Of a stretch of 64,000 bases of DNA, positions 49,974-58,469 are shown piece by piece; position 1 is the first letter of the stretch; each line of letters starts with the position of its first letter. The stretch comes from MWCR01 sp049325475 (GTDB lineage: Bacteria; Patescibacteriota; Patescibacteriia; 2-12-FULL-60-25): NCBI GenBank assembly GCA_049325475.1, contig JBMOLN010000007.1:496001-560000 (forward strand), given 5' to 3'. The notes under the pieces were generated by a model that saw nothing but the letters and a program-made list of their open reading frames with translations, was not told where the DNA came from and ran no database searches. The position numbers were made by a program, and so were the translations under genes.

Positions 49974-50404
49974 GCGCCAACTGTGATCTTGATATAACCT
50001 TTTATGGAAAGATTCCAAAGGTAGTGACTAAAAAAGCGTTAAAAGACGCAGTTTGTGCCGTGTTGAAAAAACTCCGTAAAAAGCAGGGTAAAGTTGGGAT
50101 TGCGTTTATAAGCGAGCAAAAAATTAAAGAATTTAACAAAAAATATCTTAAAAAAAATAAACCCACAGACGTGTTGTCCTTCACTTATAGCCGGCCAGCC
50201 GACCCCTTTCTTGAGGGCGATATAATGCTTTGCGGGGAATATATCAAAAAACAAGCTAAAGCCAATTCGGTTTTGTTTAAGCAGGAAGTCTTGCGTCTGG
50301 CGGTTCATGGCATGCTGCACATTGGCGGAATGGATCACGATTCTTTTTCCAAAGAAAAAAAGATGTTCAGTCTGCAGGAAAAAATATTGAAAACTTTATG
50401 TTAA
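49970..50404 (+). CDS. ybeY: endoribonuclease YbeY (16S rRNA maturation)
   Basis: Single-strand endonuclease in 16S rRNA 3' end processing. 144 residues; the zinc site is HGMLHIGGMDHD with His113, His117 and His123; NKPTDVLSFTY is the second family block. It lacks the longer C-terminus of some homologues. Overlaps the upstream gene by 4 bp and dgkA by 7 bp. Confidence 0.95.
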   Translation: MSANCDLDITFYGKIPKVVTKKALKDAVCAVLKKLRKKQGKVGIAFISEQKIKEFNKKYLKKNKPTDVLSFTYSRPADPFLEGDIMLCGEYIKKQAKANSVLFKQEVLRLAVHGMLHIGGMDHDSFSKEKKMFSLQEKILKTLC

Positions 50405-50775
50405 GTCCATCTTTAAAAAGACTCATAAACAGTTTCAGGCACGCCTGGCATGGTCTGTTGCAGGTTTTTAAAGATGAACACAGTTTCAGGATTCAGGTTT
50501 TTGCCGCGTTGCTGGTAGGCATATTTGCATTTCTTTTTCCTCTGGAAAGATGGGAAAGGGCTTTGCTTGTACTAGCCATTGGCGCGGTGCTTGTGTTAGA
50601 ATTGATAAACAGCATCATTGAGCGATTTGTGGATATAATTAAGCCGCGCGTACATGAATACGCACGCCAGCTTAAAGACATTTCCGCCGCAGCTGTATTA
50701 GTGATGGCCTGCACGGCCGTAATTTTGGCTATTATTATATTTTGGCCCCATATTTATCTACTCGTTCGCATATGA
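50398..50775 (+). CDS. dgkA: diacylglycerol / undecaprenol kinase (DgkA family)
   Basis: Small membrane kinase with three helices, 125 residues. The active-site segment LELINSIIERFVDIIKP with the conserved Glu-x-x-Asn-x-x-x-Glu pattern and RQLKDISAAAVLVMA are diagnostic. In Gram-positive-like organisms this family phosphorylates undecaprenol for envelope recycling, which fits its place next to ftsA; the lipid cannot be told from sequence. Four-base ATGA overlap with ftsA. Confidence 0.92.
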   Translation: MLSPSLKRLINSFRHAWHGLLQVFKDEHSFRIQVFAALLVGIFAFLFPLERWERALLVLAIGAVLVLELINSIIERFVDIIKPRVHEYARQLKDISAAAVLVMACTAVILAIIIFWPHIYLLVRI

Positions 50776-52031
50776 AAGGACATCTAATAGCGGGATTGGA
50801 TCTTGGTTCGTCAGCCATCCGTATTGTAGCCGGGCAAACAGCGCCGGGTGCTGATAAATCAACAGTGCTGGCATTGATCGGCGCCGCGGAGGTTAAGGCC
50901 GAAGGAATTTCCAAGGGCTGTATCAGCTCTTTTGAGGATGCGGTTAGCGCGATATCATCCTGCTTGGATCAAGCTGAAAGAGTTATAGGCATACCCATAG
51001 AAGAAGTTTATGTCAGTATCGGGGGCGCGCAGATTCTGGTAGATGATGCCAAGGGTATAATCGGTGTGAGCCGCGCTGATCAAACTATCAGGCGCGAAGA
51101 TGTTATCCGTTCCATAGAGGCGGCTCGGTCATATGCGCAAACTCCAAATTACGAAATAATCCATGTCTTGCCCAGATTGTTTACAGTGGACAGCCAGTCG
51201 GATATCAAAGATCCTGTAGGCATGCAAGGCATTCGCCTGGAGTCCGATGTCAAAATAATACAAGGTTTATCAAATCATTTAAGAAATATAACCAAAGCTG
51301 TCTTCAGAACTAAAGTCGATATAACGGAATTGGTCTATGCGCCGCTGGCCGCCGCCGAAGCTGTAATGTCCAAACGCAATAAAGAGCAGGGCGTTTGCGT
51401 GGTCAATCTTGGAGCAACTACAACAGGCATGGCTGTTTATGAAGATAATGAACTTGTGCATGCGGCGACTTTTCTTGTGGGATCCGATAATATCACTGCG
51501 GATTTGGTTTATACTTTCAGAACCTCATTTGAAATCGCCGAACGCTTAAAAAGAGCGCGCGGCCATGCTCTGCCGTCCGCTCTGACCAAGGGTGATTCTG
51601 TCAACCTTAAGGATTTTGGAGCTGAAACCAGCGAGGATGTTCAGTTGCCGTTTGTCGCCGAGGTAATAGAAGCCAGGGTTGAAGAAATTTTTGAAAAAGT
51701 TGAAGCCGAATTAAAAAGAATAGACCGGTCCGGAATGCTGCCCGCCGGAATCATCCTCACCGGAGGAGGAGCCAAACTTCCCGGAATCACAGAAGTGGCG
51801 CGCCGCATTTTTCATCTTCCGGCCGTTGTCGGTGCATCAAAAATGGAAAGTTCCATACCCGAACTCATTCAAGATCCGTCATTTGCCACAGCCGTAGGCT
51901 TGGTTGAATGGGGTTTTGAGGCCGAGAGGGCGGATGATTTAACCTCCGGCGGATCCGGCAAAGCCATTGGTTCCATAATGGACAAAGTATCCGATCCGAT
52001 CAAAAAGATTTTTAAGAGCTTCATGCCGTAA
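50772..52031 (+). CDS. ftsA: cell division protein FtsA
   Basis: Actin-like membrane tether of FtsZ. 419 residues; LIAGLDLGSSAIRIVAG is the phosphate 1 loop, VYVSIGGAQI and the 1C domain follow, VVNLGATTTGMAVYEDNEL is phosphate 2, and ILTGGGAKLPGITEVA the adenosine motif. The C-terminal stretch DKVSDPIKKIFKSFMP is an amphipathic membrane-targeting helix as expected. Start ATG 50772 overlaps dgkA; the frame upstream to 50742 lies inside dgkA. Confidence 0.95.
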   Translation: MKGHLIAGLDLGSSAIRIVAGQTAPGADKSTVLALIGAAEVKAEGISKGCISSFEDAVSAISSCLDQAERVIGIPIEEVYVSIGGAQILVDDAKGIIGVSRADQTIRREDVIRSIEAARSYAQTPNYEIIHVLPRLFTVDSQSDIKDPVGMQGIRLESDVKIIQGLSNHLRNITKAVFRTKVDITELVYAPLAAAEAVMSKRNKEQGVCVVNLGATTTGMAVYEDNELVHAATFLVGSDNITADLVYTFRTSFEIAERLKRARGHALPSALTKGDSVNLKDFGAETSEDVQLPFVAEVIEARVEEIFEKVEAELKRIDRSGMLPAGIILTGGGAKLPGITEVARRIFHLPAVVGASKMESSIPELIQDPSFATAVGLVEWGFEAERADDLTSGGSGKAIGSIMDKVSDPIKKIFKSFMP

Positions 52032-52036
52032 AACTT

Positions 52037-52098
52037 AATAACCAATAATCAAGCTCCAATCACCAATTTGGTTATTGTTTTGTTGGTTATTGGTTATT
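52037..52098 (+). repeat. 30-bp imperfect inverted repeat behind ftsA (TTGGTTATT family)
   Basis: The left arm AATAACCAATAATC... (52037-52066) is answered by ...TGGTTATTGGTTATT (to about 52097), followed by TTTTAAG. It probably ends ftsA transcripts. The right arm recurs almost exactly at 53700-53730. Confidence 0.7.
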
Positions 52099-52142
52099 TT
52101 AAGTATTGTGGATAACTTCTTATTACAAAAATTTGTTACGCC

Positions 52143-52171
52143 TTGACTCATAGACTGCCTCTGGGTATGCT
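52143..52171 (+). promoter_or_regulatory. promoter of ftsZ
   Basis: TTGACT (52143-52148), 17-bp spacer, TATGCT (52166-52171), 68 bp before the ftsZ ATG. Confidence 0.55.
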
Positions 52172-52238
52172 CAAGGTATTAAAGAGCAATTTTTTAGCTC
52201 AATACAGATGACTTTGTACAATATTGTTATTCATTACT

Positions 52239-53558
52239 ATGCCAGAAATTAAACCAGAGATAGAAACTTCAGCCAAAATAAAAGTGATTGGAGTAGGCGG
52301 TTCGGGCGGGTCGGCAGTCAATCGCATGATTCAGGCTAAAATCCGCGGCGTCGAGTTTATTGCCATGAATACCGATGTGCAGGCTCTGCATGCTTCCATG
52401 GCCGGCAAAAAAATTCAGCTTGGCAAAACCGTATCGCGCGGTCTTGGTGCGGGCATGAATCCTGAAGTTGGCGCCCGCGCAGCCGAGGAAAGCGCAGATG
52501 AAATTCGCGAGGCTTTAAAAGGAGCGGACATGGTTTTTATTACCAGCGGAATGGGCGGCGGCACCGGCTCGGGAGCCGCGCCAAAGGTCGCGGAGATTTC
52601 CCGCGAACTTGGCATACTGACAGTTGCTGTCGTTACGCGTCCCTTTCAGTTCGAGGGTTTCCAGCGCAAAGCAATCGCCGAAGCGGCGCATGAAAAATTG
52701 AGTGAATACGTGGATACCATAATAACTATTCCCAATGACCGTATTTTGCAAATCATTGACCGTAAAACATCCATTGTCGATGCTTTTGAAATTGTTGACG
52801 ATGTTCTGCGCCAAGGCGTTCAAGGCATCTCGGATATAATATCCGTTCCCGGATTGATTAACGTCGACTTTGCCGATGCCAGAGCAATAATGGAAAATCG
52901 CGGCTCGGCGCTTATGGGTATAGGCAAGGGCCACGGCGAGAGCCGGGCCGTTGATGCGGCCAAGGCCGCCATAGCCTCGCCTTTGCTTGAAGTTTCTATC
53001 GACGGGGCTAAGGGCATATTATTTACTGTAACGGGCGGTGCTAATTTGGGCATGATGGAAATACAGGATGCTGCCGATATAATCACCGAAACAGCGGATA
53101 AAGAAGCCCGCATTATTTTTGGAGCCATCTTGGACGAATCCATGAAAGATGAGGTCAAAGTAACCGTCATTGCAACGGGCTTTGATGAAAGACCCGGTTT
53201 GCCAAGAGGTAAAACCATGGTCGCCGCCGGCAGTTTTACAGCAGACCGGGGTTTGGAAAAAGTTAACTTTCAAAAACCCGCGCACCAAGTCAACCGGCCA
53301 ACATCCGAAATCAGGCAATCTGCGGTTTCTCAACCGGCCCCCATGCAAGAAGTTGAGCCGAAACCGGCAAGACAAAATGATTCGCACCCCGCCGCTCATC
53401 AGCCTCATATCCAGCCGCCGAGTTATGCCCCGGTAGCACAGCAAAAAAATCAGAACGAACTCCCGCCAATTCCGCGCATTCCCAATGAACCTAAAAAAGA
53501 ATCATCCGAAGAGGAGGTTGCCGACATTCCGGCTTGGATCAGGAAAAAACTGATGTAA
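52239..53558 (+). CDS. ftsZ: cell division protein FtsZ
   Basis: Tubulin-like GTPase forming the division ring. 439 residues: IKVIGVGGSGGSAVNRMI, the tubulin signature GGGTGSG at 106-112, the T7 loop region (LINVDFADARAIM), then a disordered Pro/Gln-rich linker of about 90 residues. The terminal peptide EEVADIPAWIRKKLM is the FtsA/membrane-anchor binding tail. ATG 52239 is preferred to the frame opening at 52224. Confidence 0.97.
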   Translation: MPEIKPEIETSAKIKVIGVGGSGGSAVNRMIQAKIRGVEFIAMNTDVQALHASMAGKKIQLGKTVSRGLGAGMNPEVGARAAEESADEIREALKGADMVFITSGMGGGTGSGAAPKVAEISRELGILTVAVVTRPFQFEGFQRKAIAEAAHEKLSEYVDTIITIPNDRILQIIDRKTSIVDAFEIVDDVLRQGVQGISDIISVPGLINVDFADARAIMENRGSALMGIGKGHGESRAVDAAKAAIASPLLEVSIDGAKGILFTVTGGANLGMMEIQDAADIITETADKEARIIFGAILDESMKDEVKVTVIATGFDERPGLPRGKTMVAAGSFTADRGLEKVNFQKPAHQVNRPTSEIRQSAVSQPAPMQEVEPKPARQNDSHPAAHQPHIQPPSYAPVAQQKNQNELPPIPRIPNEPKKESSEEEVADIPAWIRKKLM

Positions 53559-53569
53559 AAACTTTACAA

Positions 53570-53735
53570 CCCCCAATCAACAAATACCAAGTAACAAACA
53601 AATCTCAATTATCAATTACCAATCAACAAACATTCGGTTTGAATTTTGAATATTAAAATTTGTTTGTATCTTGTGTCCTTGGAATTTGAGTTCTGGTTGT
53701 TGGTTATTGTTTTGTTGGTGATTGGTTATTATCAT
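53570..53735. repeat. long imperfect palindrome upstream of nrdR
   Basis: CCAAGTAACAAACAAAT (about 53588) is mirrored by ATTTGTTTGTATCTTG (about 53657). A TTGGTTATTGTTTTG block at 53700 matches 52068. The words GTTTGTATCTTG also occur at 61865. Confidence 0.6.
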
Positions 53736-53741
53736 GTGTAT

Positions 53742-54209
53742 ATGCATTGCCCGGTTTGTAATGAAAAAGATACAAAAGTCTTGGACTCGCGCATATCCGG
53801 AGACGGCATCACGATCCGCCGCCGCCGTGTTTGCGAATCCTGCGAGCATCGCTTTTCCACTATCGAGGAAATCGCGCTCTTAGATACAACCGTCAACAAA
53901 CGTGACGGCCGCCGTGAGATGTACAGCAGGGAAAAACTGACTAGGGGTTTACGCAAAGCACTGGAAAAAAGATCCTATACAGAGGACGCTTTCCGCGGTC
54001 TTATACACGCGATTGAATCTGACATTGCCAAAAAAGGTAAAGATGAAATCACCAGCACTGAAATCGGGGAGTTTATCATGAACCGCTTGCGCGGTTTTGA
54101 TCACGTGGCCTACATCCGCTTCGCCTCTGTTTATAGGGCTTTTGATGATGTCCAGACTTTTCAGCGGGCGCTAAACGAGCTCCGCTCTCGTAAAAAACGT
54201 AAAAAATAG
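53742..54209 (+). CDS. nrdR: transcriptional repressor NrdR
   Basis: ATP/dATP-sensing repressor of ribonucleotide reductase genes. 155 residues: zinc ribbon MHCPVCNEKDTKVLDSR...RRRVCESCEHRFSTIE, then the ATP-cone (VNKRDGRREMYSREKLTRGLRKA through VAYIRFASVYRAFDDV). I chose ATG 53742, which puts the zinc ribbon at the N-terminus as in all family members; 32 codons upstream are hydrophobic repeat sequence. No nrd genes are in the window. A TATTAT box 9 bp ahead suggests a near-leaderless start. Confidence 0.95.
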   Translation: MHCPVCNEKDTKVLDSRISGDGITIRRRRVCESCEHRFSTIEEIALLDTTVNKRDGRREMYSREKLTRGLRKALEKRSYTEDAFRGLIHAIESDIAKKGKDEITSTEIGEFIMNRLRGFDHVAYIRFASVYRAFDDVQTFQRALNELRSRKKRKK

Positions 54210-54347
54210 ATTTGAAAGTAAAATACTGAATTAGCGTATAATTAGTTTGAATCAGTATTAATATAATTAAAGTCGCCAGTCGTTGGTGTTTGCTAAATCG
54301 TAAAATTAAGACTGATAATAAGCGGCTCACGACCGGCTTGGAAAATT

Positions 54348-55616
54348 ATGGAAAACAATTCACCAAATTTAATCACGGTTATAGGTGCCGGTGTTGTCGG
54401 TGCGGGTATAACATTGGCTGTTTTATTGCTTTTGGCCAGAAATACGGATTTGCCAACATACTTGAATCTGCAAACTCCCCAAGCGGTCGTCGCTGAGCCC
54501 GGTTCGCCGATCGCGGTTCCTGTTGAGCCCTCCATGCAAAAATGGGATGAACACATTACTGGTGTCGTAGAGACTGTTCAGCCCGCAGTGGTCTCAATCG
54601 CCGTGACTAAAGACTTACCCAAGTATCGCACAAACAATAACAGTCCATTTTATAATTTTTTTAATGATCCGTTTTTTGATAATTTTTTTGGCCAGCCCGA
54701 TCGTGTTCAGCCCAATCAACCTCAAGAACAAGAATATGAGCGCAGGCAAATCGGAGGCGGTTCCGGCTTTTTGGTTTCAGCTGATGGCTTAATTGTCACC
54801 AATAAACATGTGGTTAATGATAAGGATGCTGAATACACGGTCGTCACATACGACGGAACCGAATACACGGCTCGAGTACTGGCCAGAGATCCGTCTTTTG
54901 ATCTGGCTTATCTGAAAATAGAAGCTGATGAAAGCGGGGAGTTTTCTTTCTTGGAGTTTGCCGATTCAGACGAAGTTAAACTCGGTCAAAGCGTCTTGGC
55001 TATCGGCAATGCCTTGGATGAATTCCGCAACACTGTGACGCGCGGCATTGTCTCTGGTCTTGACCGCCGCTTGGTCGCCGGCAACGGCGACGGTTCCTCT
55101 GAAGTCATCGAGGAGGCCATTCAAACCGACGCGGCCATCAATCCCGGTAATTCCGGCGGACCGCTCTTAAACATCAACGGTCAGGTGATCGGTGTCAACA
55201 CAGCCGTGTCCATGCAGGGTCAGCTTATTGGTTTTGCTTTACCTTCCAATTTGGTCAAAAGAGGACTGGAGCAAGTTAAGCAAAACGGAAAATTATCTCG
55301 CGCCTGGCTCGGAGTCCGCTATCAAATCATCAATGATGAGATGATAGAGAAAAATAACCTTAAAGTTGATTACGGCGCCATAATTCTTCGCGGAGCGGAC
55401 GTCACCGAACTGGCTGTCATGCCCGGTTCGCCGGCCGATAAAGCGGGTTTAAGGGAAAACGACATTATCCTCGAAGTGGATGGTCAGCGCATCGATGAAG
55501 AGCACTCTCTGTCAGTGCAAATAGCCGGTAAAAATCCCGGCGAAACAATCGATCTTAAAATCTCCCGCGCCGGTGAGGAGCAATTAGTCACAGTCGCTCT
55601 CGAGGAGAGGGAATGA
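54348..55616 (+). CDS. HtrA/DegP-type serine protease with PDZ domain
   Basis: Membrane-anchored protease/chaperone for extracytoplasmic proteins. 422 residues: an N-terminal helix (LITVIGAGVVGAGITLAVLLLL), a Phe/Asn-rich spacer, a trypsin-fold domain with triad His154 (TNKHVV), Asp185 (DPSFDLAYLK) and Ser269 (NPGNSGGPL), and one C-terminal PDZ domain (ADKAGLRENDIILEVDGQRI). Layout is that of DegS/HtrA with one PDZ. Given the secreted Cys-rich proteins nearby, quality control of surface proteins is a likely job. Confidence 0.93.
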   Translation: MENNSPNLITVIGAGVVGAGITLAVLLLLARNTDLPTYLNLQTPQAVVAEPGSPIAVPVEPSMQKWDEHITGVVETVQPAVVSIAVTKDLPKYRTNNNSPFYNFFNDPFFDNFFGQPDRVQPNQPQEQEYERRQIGGGSGFLVSADGLIVTNKHVVNDKDAEYTVVTYDGTEYTARVLARDPSFDLAYLKIEADESGEFSFLEFADSDEVKLGQSVLAIGNALDEFRNTVTRGIVSGLDRRLVAGNGDGSSEVIEEAIQTDAAINPGNSGGPLLNINGQVIGVNTAVSMQGQLIGFALPSNLVKRGLEQVKQNGKLSRAWLGVRYQIINDEMIEKNNLKVDYGAIILRGADVTELAVMPGSPADKAGLRENDIILEVDGQRIDEEHSLSVQIAGKNPGETIDLKISRAGEEQLVTVALEERE

Positions 55617-55629
55617 ACTGAAAAATTTA

Positions 55630-55706
55630 CTCCCAACTTCCTCCTTTGACAAGGATGGGGATTTTTAGCACCTTTAACAGCCCTCTTGTCAAAGAGGGTG
55701 TGGGAG
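55630..55706. repeat. GC-rich palindromic element between htrA and pyk
   Basis: CTCCCAAC (55630) is answered by GTGTGGGAG (55698-55706), and TTTGACAAG (55645-55653) by CTTGTCAAA (55685-55693). Resembles the inverted repeats around the DUF559 gene in style. Confidence 0.65.
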
Positions 55707-55720
55707 ATTTTGTCCAAGAA

Positions 55721-55729
55721 TGCTAAAAT
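55721..55729 (+). promoter_or_regulatory. extended -10 promoter of pyk
   Basis: TGCTAAAAT ends 9 bp before the ATG at 55739, leaving a leader of about three bases. Confidence 0.55.
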
Positions 55730-55738
55730 AATTCCATT

Positions 55739-57175
55739 ATGCACAAACTGCTAAAGCGCACAAAAATTGTGTGCACAATCGGTCCGGCTGTTGCCGCACC
55801 CGAAAAGCTCGGTGAGCTCATGGATGCCGGCATGAATGTCGCGCGTCTGAATTTTTCTCATGGAACACATGCTGACCATAAAAAAATGCTAAATCGCATC
55901 CGTCGCGAAGCTAAAAAGCGGGGATTGGCAGTTGGAGTTTTACTTGATCTCCAAGGGCCGAAAATCCGAGTTGGTGATATATCCAAGGAAGGGATTAATT
56001 TAAAACCCGGGCAAAAAGTCATCCTCACCACAGGCAAAGCATCAAAAAATAAGATTCCCGTTACATATAATAATTTGCACAAAGATGCCAAAGCCGGACA
56101 GAAGATCCTTATGGACGACGGGCTAATGGATATGAAAGTAGTAAAAGTCGCTGGCCGCGATGTGCACTGCCTGGTCGGTACAGGTGGATTGTTGTTGCCT
56201 CACAAAGGTATCAACCTGCCAGATACCAAAGTCAGCGCTTCGGCTTTATCCGATAAAGATAAAAAAGACGCCGAATTCGGTGTGATTAATGATGTGGACT
56301 GGATGGCCCTTTCATTTGTCCGCAGCGCTCAGGATGTTGTGGAGTTGAAAAAATTGCTTGCCAAATTTGAGAAAAAACATAAAAAGAAACCCCAAAATCC
56401 CATCAGAATAATCGCCAAGATAGAAAAGCGTGAAGCTGTAAAGGCTATCGACAGCATCCTTAAAGAGGTTGATGCCCTCATGGTTGCACGCGGCGATCTG
56501 GGAATTGAAATCGAAGCTGAAGAAGTCCCATTAATTCAAAAAACTTTGATAGAAAAAGCCCGCCTTTCCGCTAAACCGGTCGTTGTAGCCACCCAGATGC
56601 TTGATTCCATGATCCGCAACCCGCGCGCAACCCGCGCCGAAGTCTCTGACGTTGCCAATGCCATCATCGACCACACGGACGGCATTATGCTCTCCGGAGA
56701 AACCGCGGTTGGCAAATATCCCATCGACGCGGTTAAAACCATGACCCGCATTGCTCAAATAACGGAAAAATCCAAATTTGACGACACTGATCCCCGGGAT
56801 TTTACAAAGTTCAAGAGCAAAGAAGAAGCGGTGTCCAACGTGGGTGCGATACTGGCCAAAGCCGCCAATGCCAAGGCTATCCTGGTCACTTCCATAACAG
56901 GCACCTCTGCCCGGATTGTGAGCCGCTACCGCGCAGAACTCCCAATCTACGTCGCTACGCATGATGAACGAGTCCGCCGCCAACTGGCAATATCCTGGGC
57001 AGTGTCTTCATTTGTCCTGCCTAAATGCAAATCCGCCGCAGACTTGGTCGCCAAAGCAATTCACCATCTCATCATGAATGGATCGATTAAAAAAGGCCAG
57101 AACATCGTAGTTATCACCGGCGCCCCGGTCGGCATCCCGGGCAATATCAATTCAGTGGAAGTAATCAAGGTCTAA
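55739..57175 (+). CDS. pyk: pyruvate kinase
   Basis: Last step of glycolysis, PEP plus ADP to pyruvate plus ATP. 478 residues with TKIVCTIGPA, MNVARLNFSHG, LLDLQGPKIRVG, the signature IIAKIEKREAV with the active-site Lys, ARGDLGIEIEAEEVP, KPVVVATQMLDSM and SGETAVGKYP; the C-terminal effector domain is present. The most clearly metabolic gene of the window, in keeping with a fermentative, glycolysis-based cell. Confidence 0.96.
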   Translation: MHKLLKRTKIVCTIGPAVAAPEKLGELMDAGMNVARLNFSHGTHADHKKMLNRIRREAKKRGLAVGVLLDLQGPKIRVGDISKEGINLKPGQKVILTTGKASKNKIPVTYNNLHKDAKAGQKILMDDGLMDMKVVKVAGRDVHCLVGTGGLLLPHKGINLPDTKVSASALSDKDKKDAEFGVINDVDWMALSFVRSAQDVVELKKLLAKFEKKHKKKPQNPIRIIAKIEKREAVKAIDSILKEVDALMVARGDLGIEIEAEEVPLIQKTLIEKARLSAKPVVVATQMLDSMIRNPRATRAEVSDVANAIIDHTDGIMLSGETAVGKYPIDAVKTMTRIAQITEKSKFDDTDPRDFTKFKSKEEAVSNVGAILAKAANAKAILVTSITGTSARIVSRYRAELPIYVATHDERVRRQLAISWAVSSFVLPKCKSAADLVAKAIHHLIMNGSIKKGQNIVVITGAPVGIPGNINSVEVIKV

Positions 57176-57315
57176 CAACTGGAGTTTCGCACGTTTTCCA
57201 GTCCATCAGTTCAGCCGTTCATAACGAGTTAGCTCTGGAACACTGATGAACGGGGCTACGGGTTAACGAAGCTCCGACCTTCTTCTTTATAAATTCTTCT
57301 TTGTTATTTGGTTAT

Positions 57316-58365
57316 ATGGAACCTCGTTTTCGCAGAACGCTTGAAAAATACAGCAATCTTGCCCGCCAATCCGAGCAAGCTCTTGAGGATGAAAAAGTAA
57401 ATATCGAAGCCGAAGTTCAAGAAGCAATCGCCGATGAAGCGGATAAAAGAATGATGGCCATGCAAGATCAGGAAAAAATCTATTTAATCCAGCAGCAAAA
57501 ACAAAAAGTCATGGACTGGCTGCATGATAGATTGCGGGAAGTCGATGAAGGCGAGCAAAAATTTGAGCCAAAAGCCCGCCCGGTAAAAGTCAAAGATGGA
57601 AGATTGGTTTGGGCCAGAACCGATGGCACATTTACGGAAGTCACCGAGGGTATGTTGTTAACCGACGGAATTTGGGATGTGGAATATGCTCTTGATCCGC
57701 AAACCGTTCCACGAACACTGCGAAAGAAATACTATATCGAAAAAGCCCGGCAAATCCTGCAACGCGAGCTTGATAGACAAATCGCTATTGACCAGCAAAA
57801 AAGTCCTTTATCCGACATAATGCATCGCAGCGGTTATGCGGGCTTGGTTGGCAACCGCGAAGCTTTGGACTCCCGCGGACATTTGGCAGAACGCATGGTT
57901 TATTCTTTTTTCCGTAAAATAACAGCAGATCATGACCTTCCCTTTGAAATTGTGGCCGCCAATGTTTATGAAGATATCCAGTTAAAGATCGATTTTATCA
58001 TCCGCATTAAAACCCGCAGCCGCGCTGTGTCCGTCGAAGGCGATGAGGGCATAGAAACTATCGGTATTCAATTTACACTGGCGCATAAAAGAGTCGGTAA
58101 ACAAAAAAAGATAGACCGGGCCAAAGAACACGCCAAATATATTGGTTTGCCCATCGACGACATCGTCATCGTCCGCATGCCCATCAAACAACTGAACGAA
58201 ACCTTCAGTTCTTGGTCGCTCAACAAGCCGCCCGGAGGCCCCGACGAACTCTGGGGTGATGAAGTTAAAGCCAAGCTTTTTAAGCAGGTGCTAAAAGATC
58301 TTTTCCTGCAAGAAGAAATCGACTTAATGTGGGAAAAGATCAATGCCTCGCAAAACCCTTTCTAA
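57316..58365 (+). CDS. unknown protein, coiled-coil plus possible nuclease-fold domain
   Basis: 349 residues, soluble. The first 100 residues are charged and helical (ARQSEQALEDEKVNIEAEVQEAIADEADKRMM), likely coiled coil. A middle part contains DGRLVWARTDGTFTEVTEGM. From about 190 a compact domain begins: HLAERMVYSFFRKI, then LKIDFIIRIKTR and, 20 residues later, TIGIQFTLAHK. The order helix, Asp strand, Gln-x-Thr strand resembles PD-(D/E)XK-like folds, but the Glu-x-Lys pair is not evident, so this is a weak guess. Family not recognised. ATG 57316 is preferred to 57301. Confidence 0.65.
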   Translation: MEPRFRRTLEKYSNLARQSEQALEDEKVNIEAEVQEAIADEADKRMMAMQDQEKIYLIQQQKQKVMDWLHDRLREVDEGEQKFEPKARPVKVKDGRLVWARTDGTFTEVTEGMLLTDGIWDVEYALDPQTVPRTLRKKYYIEKARQILQRELDRQIAIDQQKSPLSDIMHRSGYAGLVGNREALDSRGHLAERMVYSFFRKITADHDLPFEIVAANVYEDIQLKIDFIIRIKTRSRAVSVEGDEGIETIGIQFTLAHKRVGKQKKIDRAKEHAKYIGLPIDDIVIVRMPIKQLNETFSSWSLNKPPGGPDELWGDEVKAKLFKQVLKDLFLQEEIDLMWEKINASQNPF

Positions 58366-58379
58366 CCTAAATAAAAAAG

Positions 58380-58454
58380 AATAAATAATAAATAATAAAT
58401 ATTGAAAAAAATATTTTTCTCTTTGCTTTATTCTTTATTCTTTATTCTTTATTC
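58380..58454. repeat. heptamer inverted-arm repeat, AATAAAT / TTTATTC
   Basis: AATAAAT three times (58380-58400) faces TTTATTC four times (58427-58454); outer AAAAAAG and CTTTTTT also pair. The arms are separated by 26 bp. Sits between two convergent genes. Confidence 0.8.
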
Positions 58455-58469
58455 TTTTTTATTTGTTAA

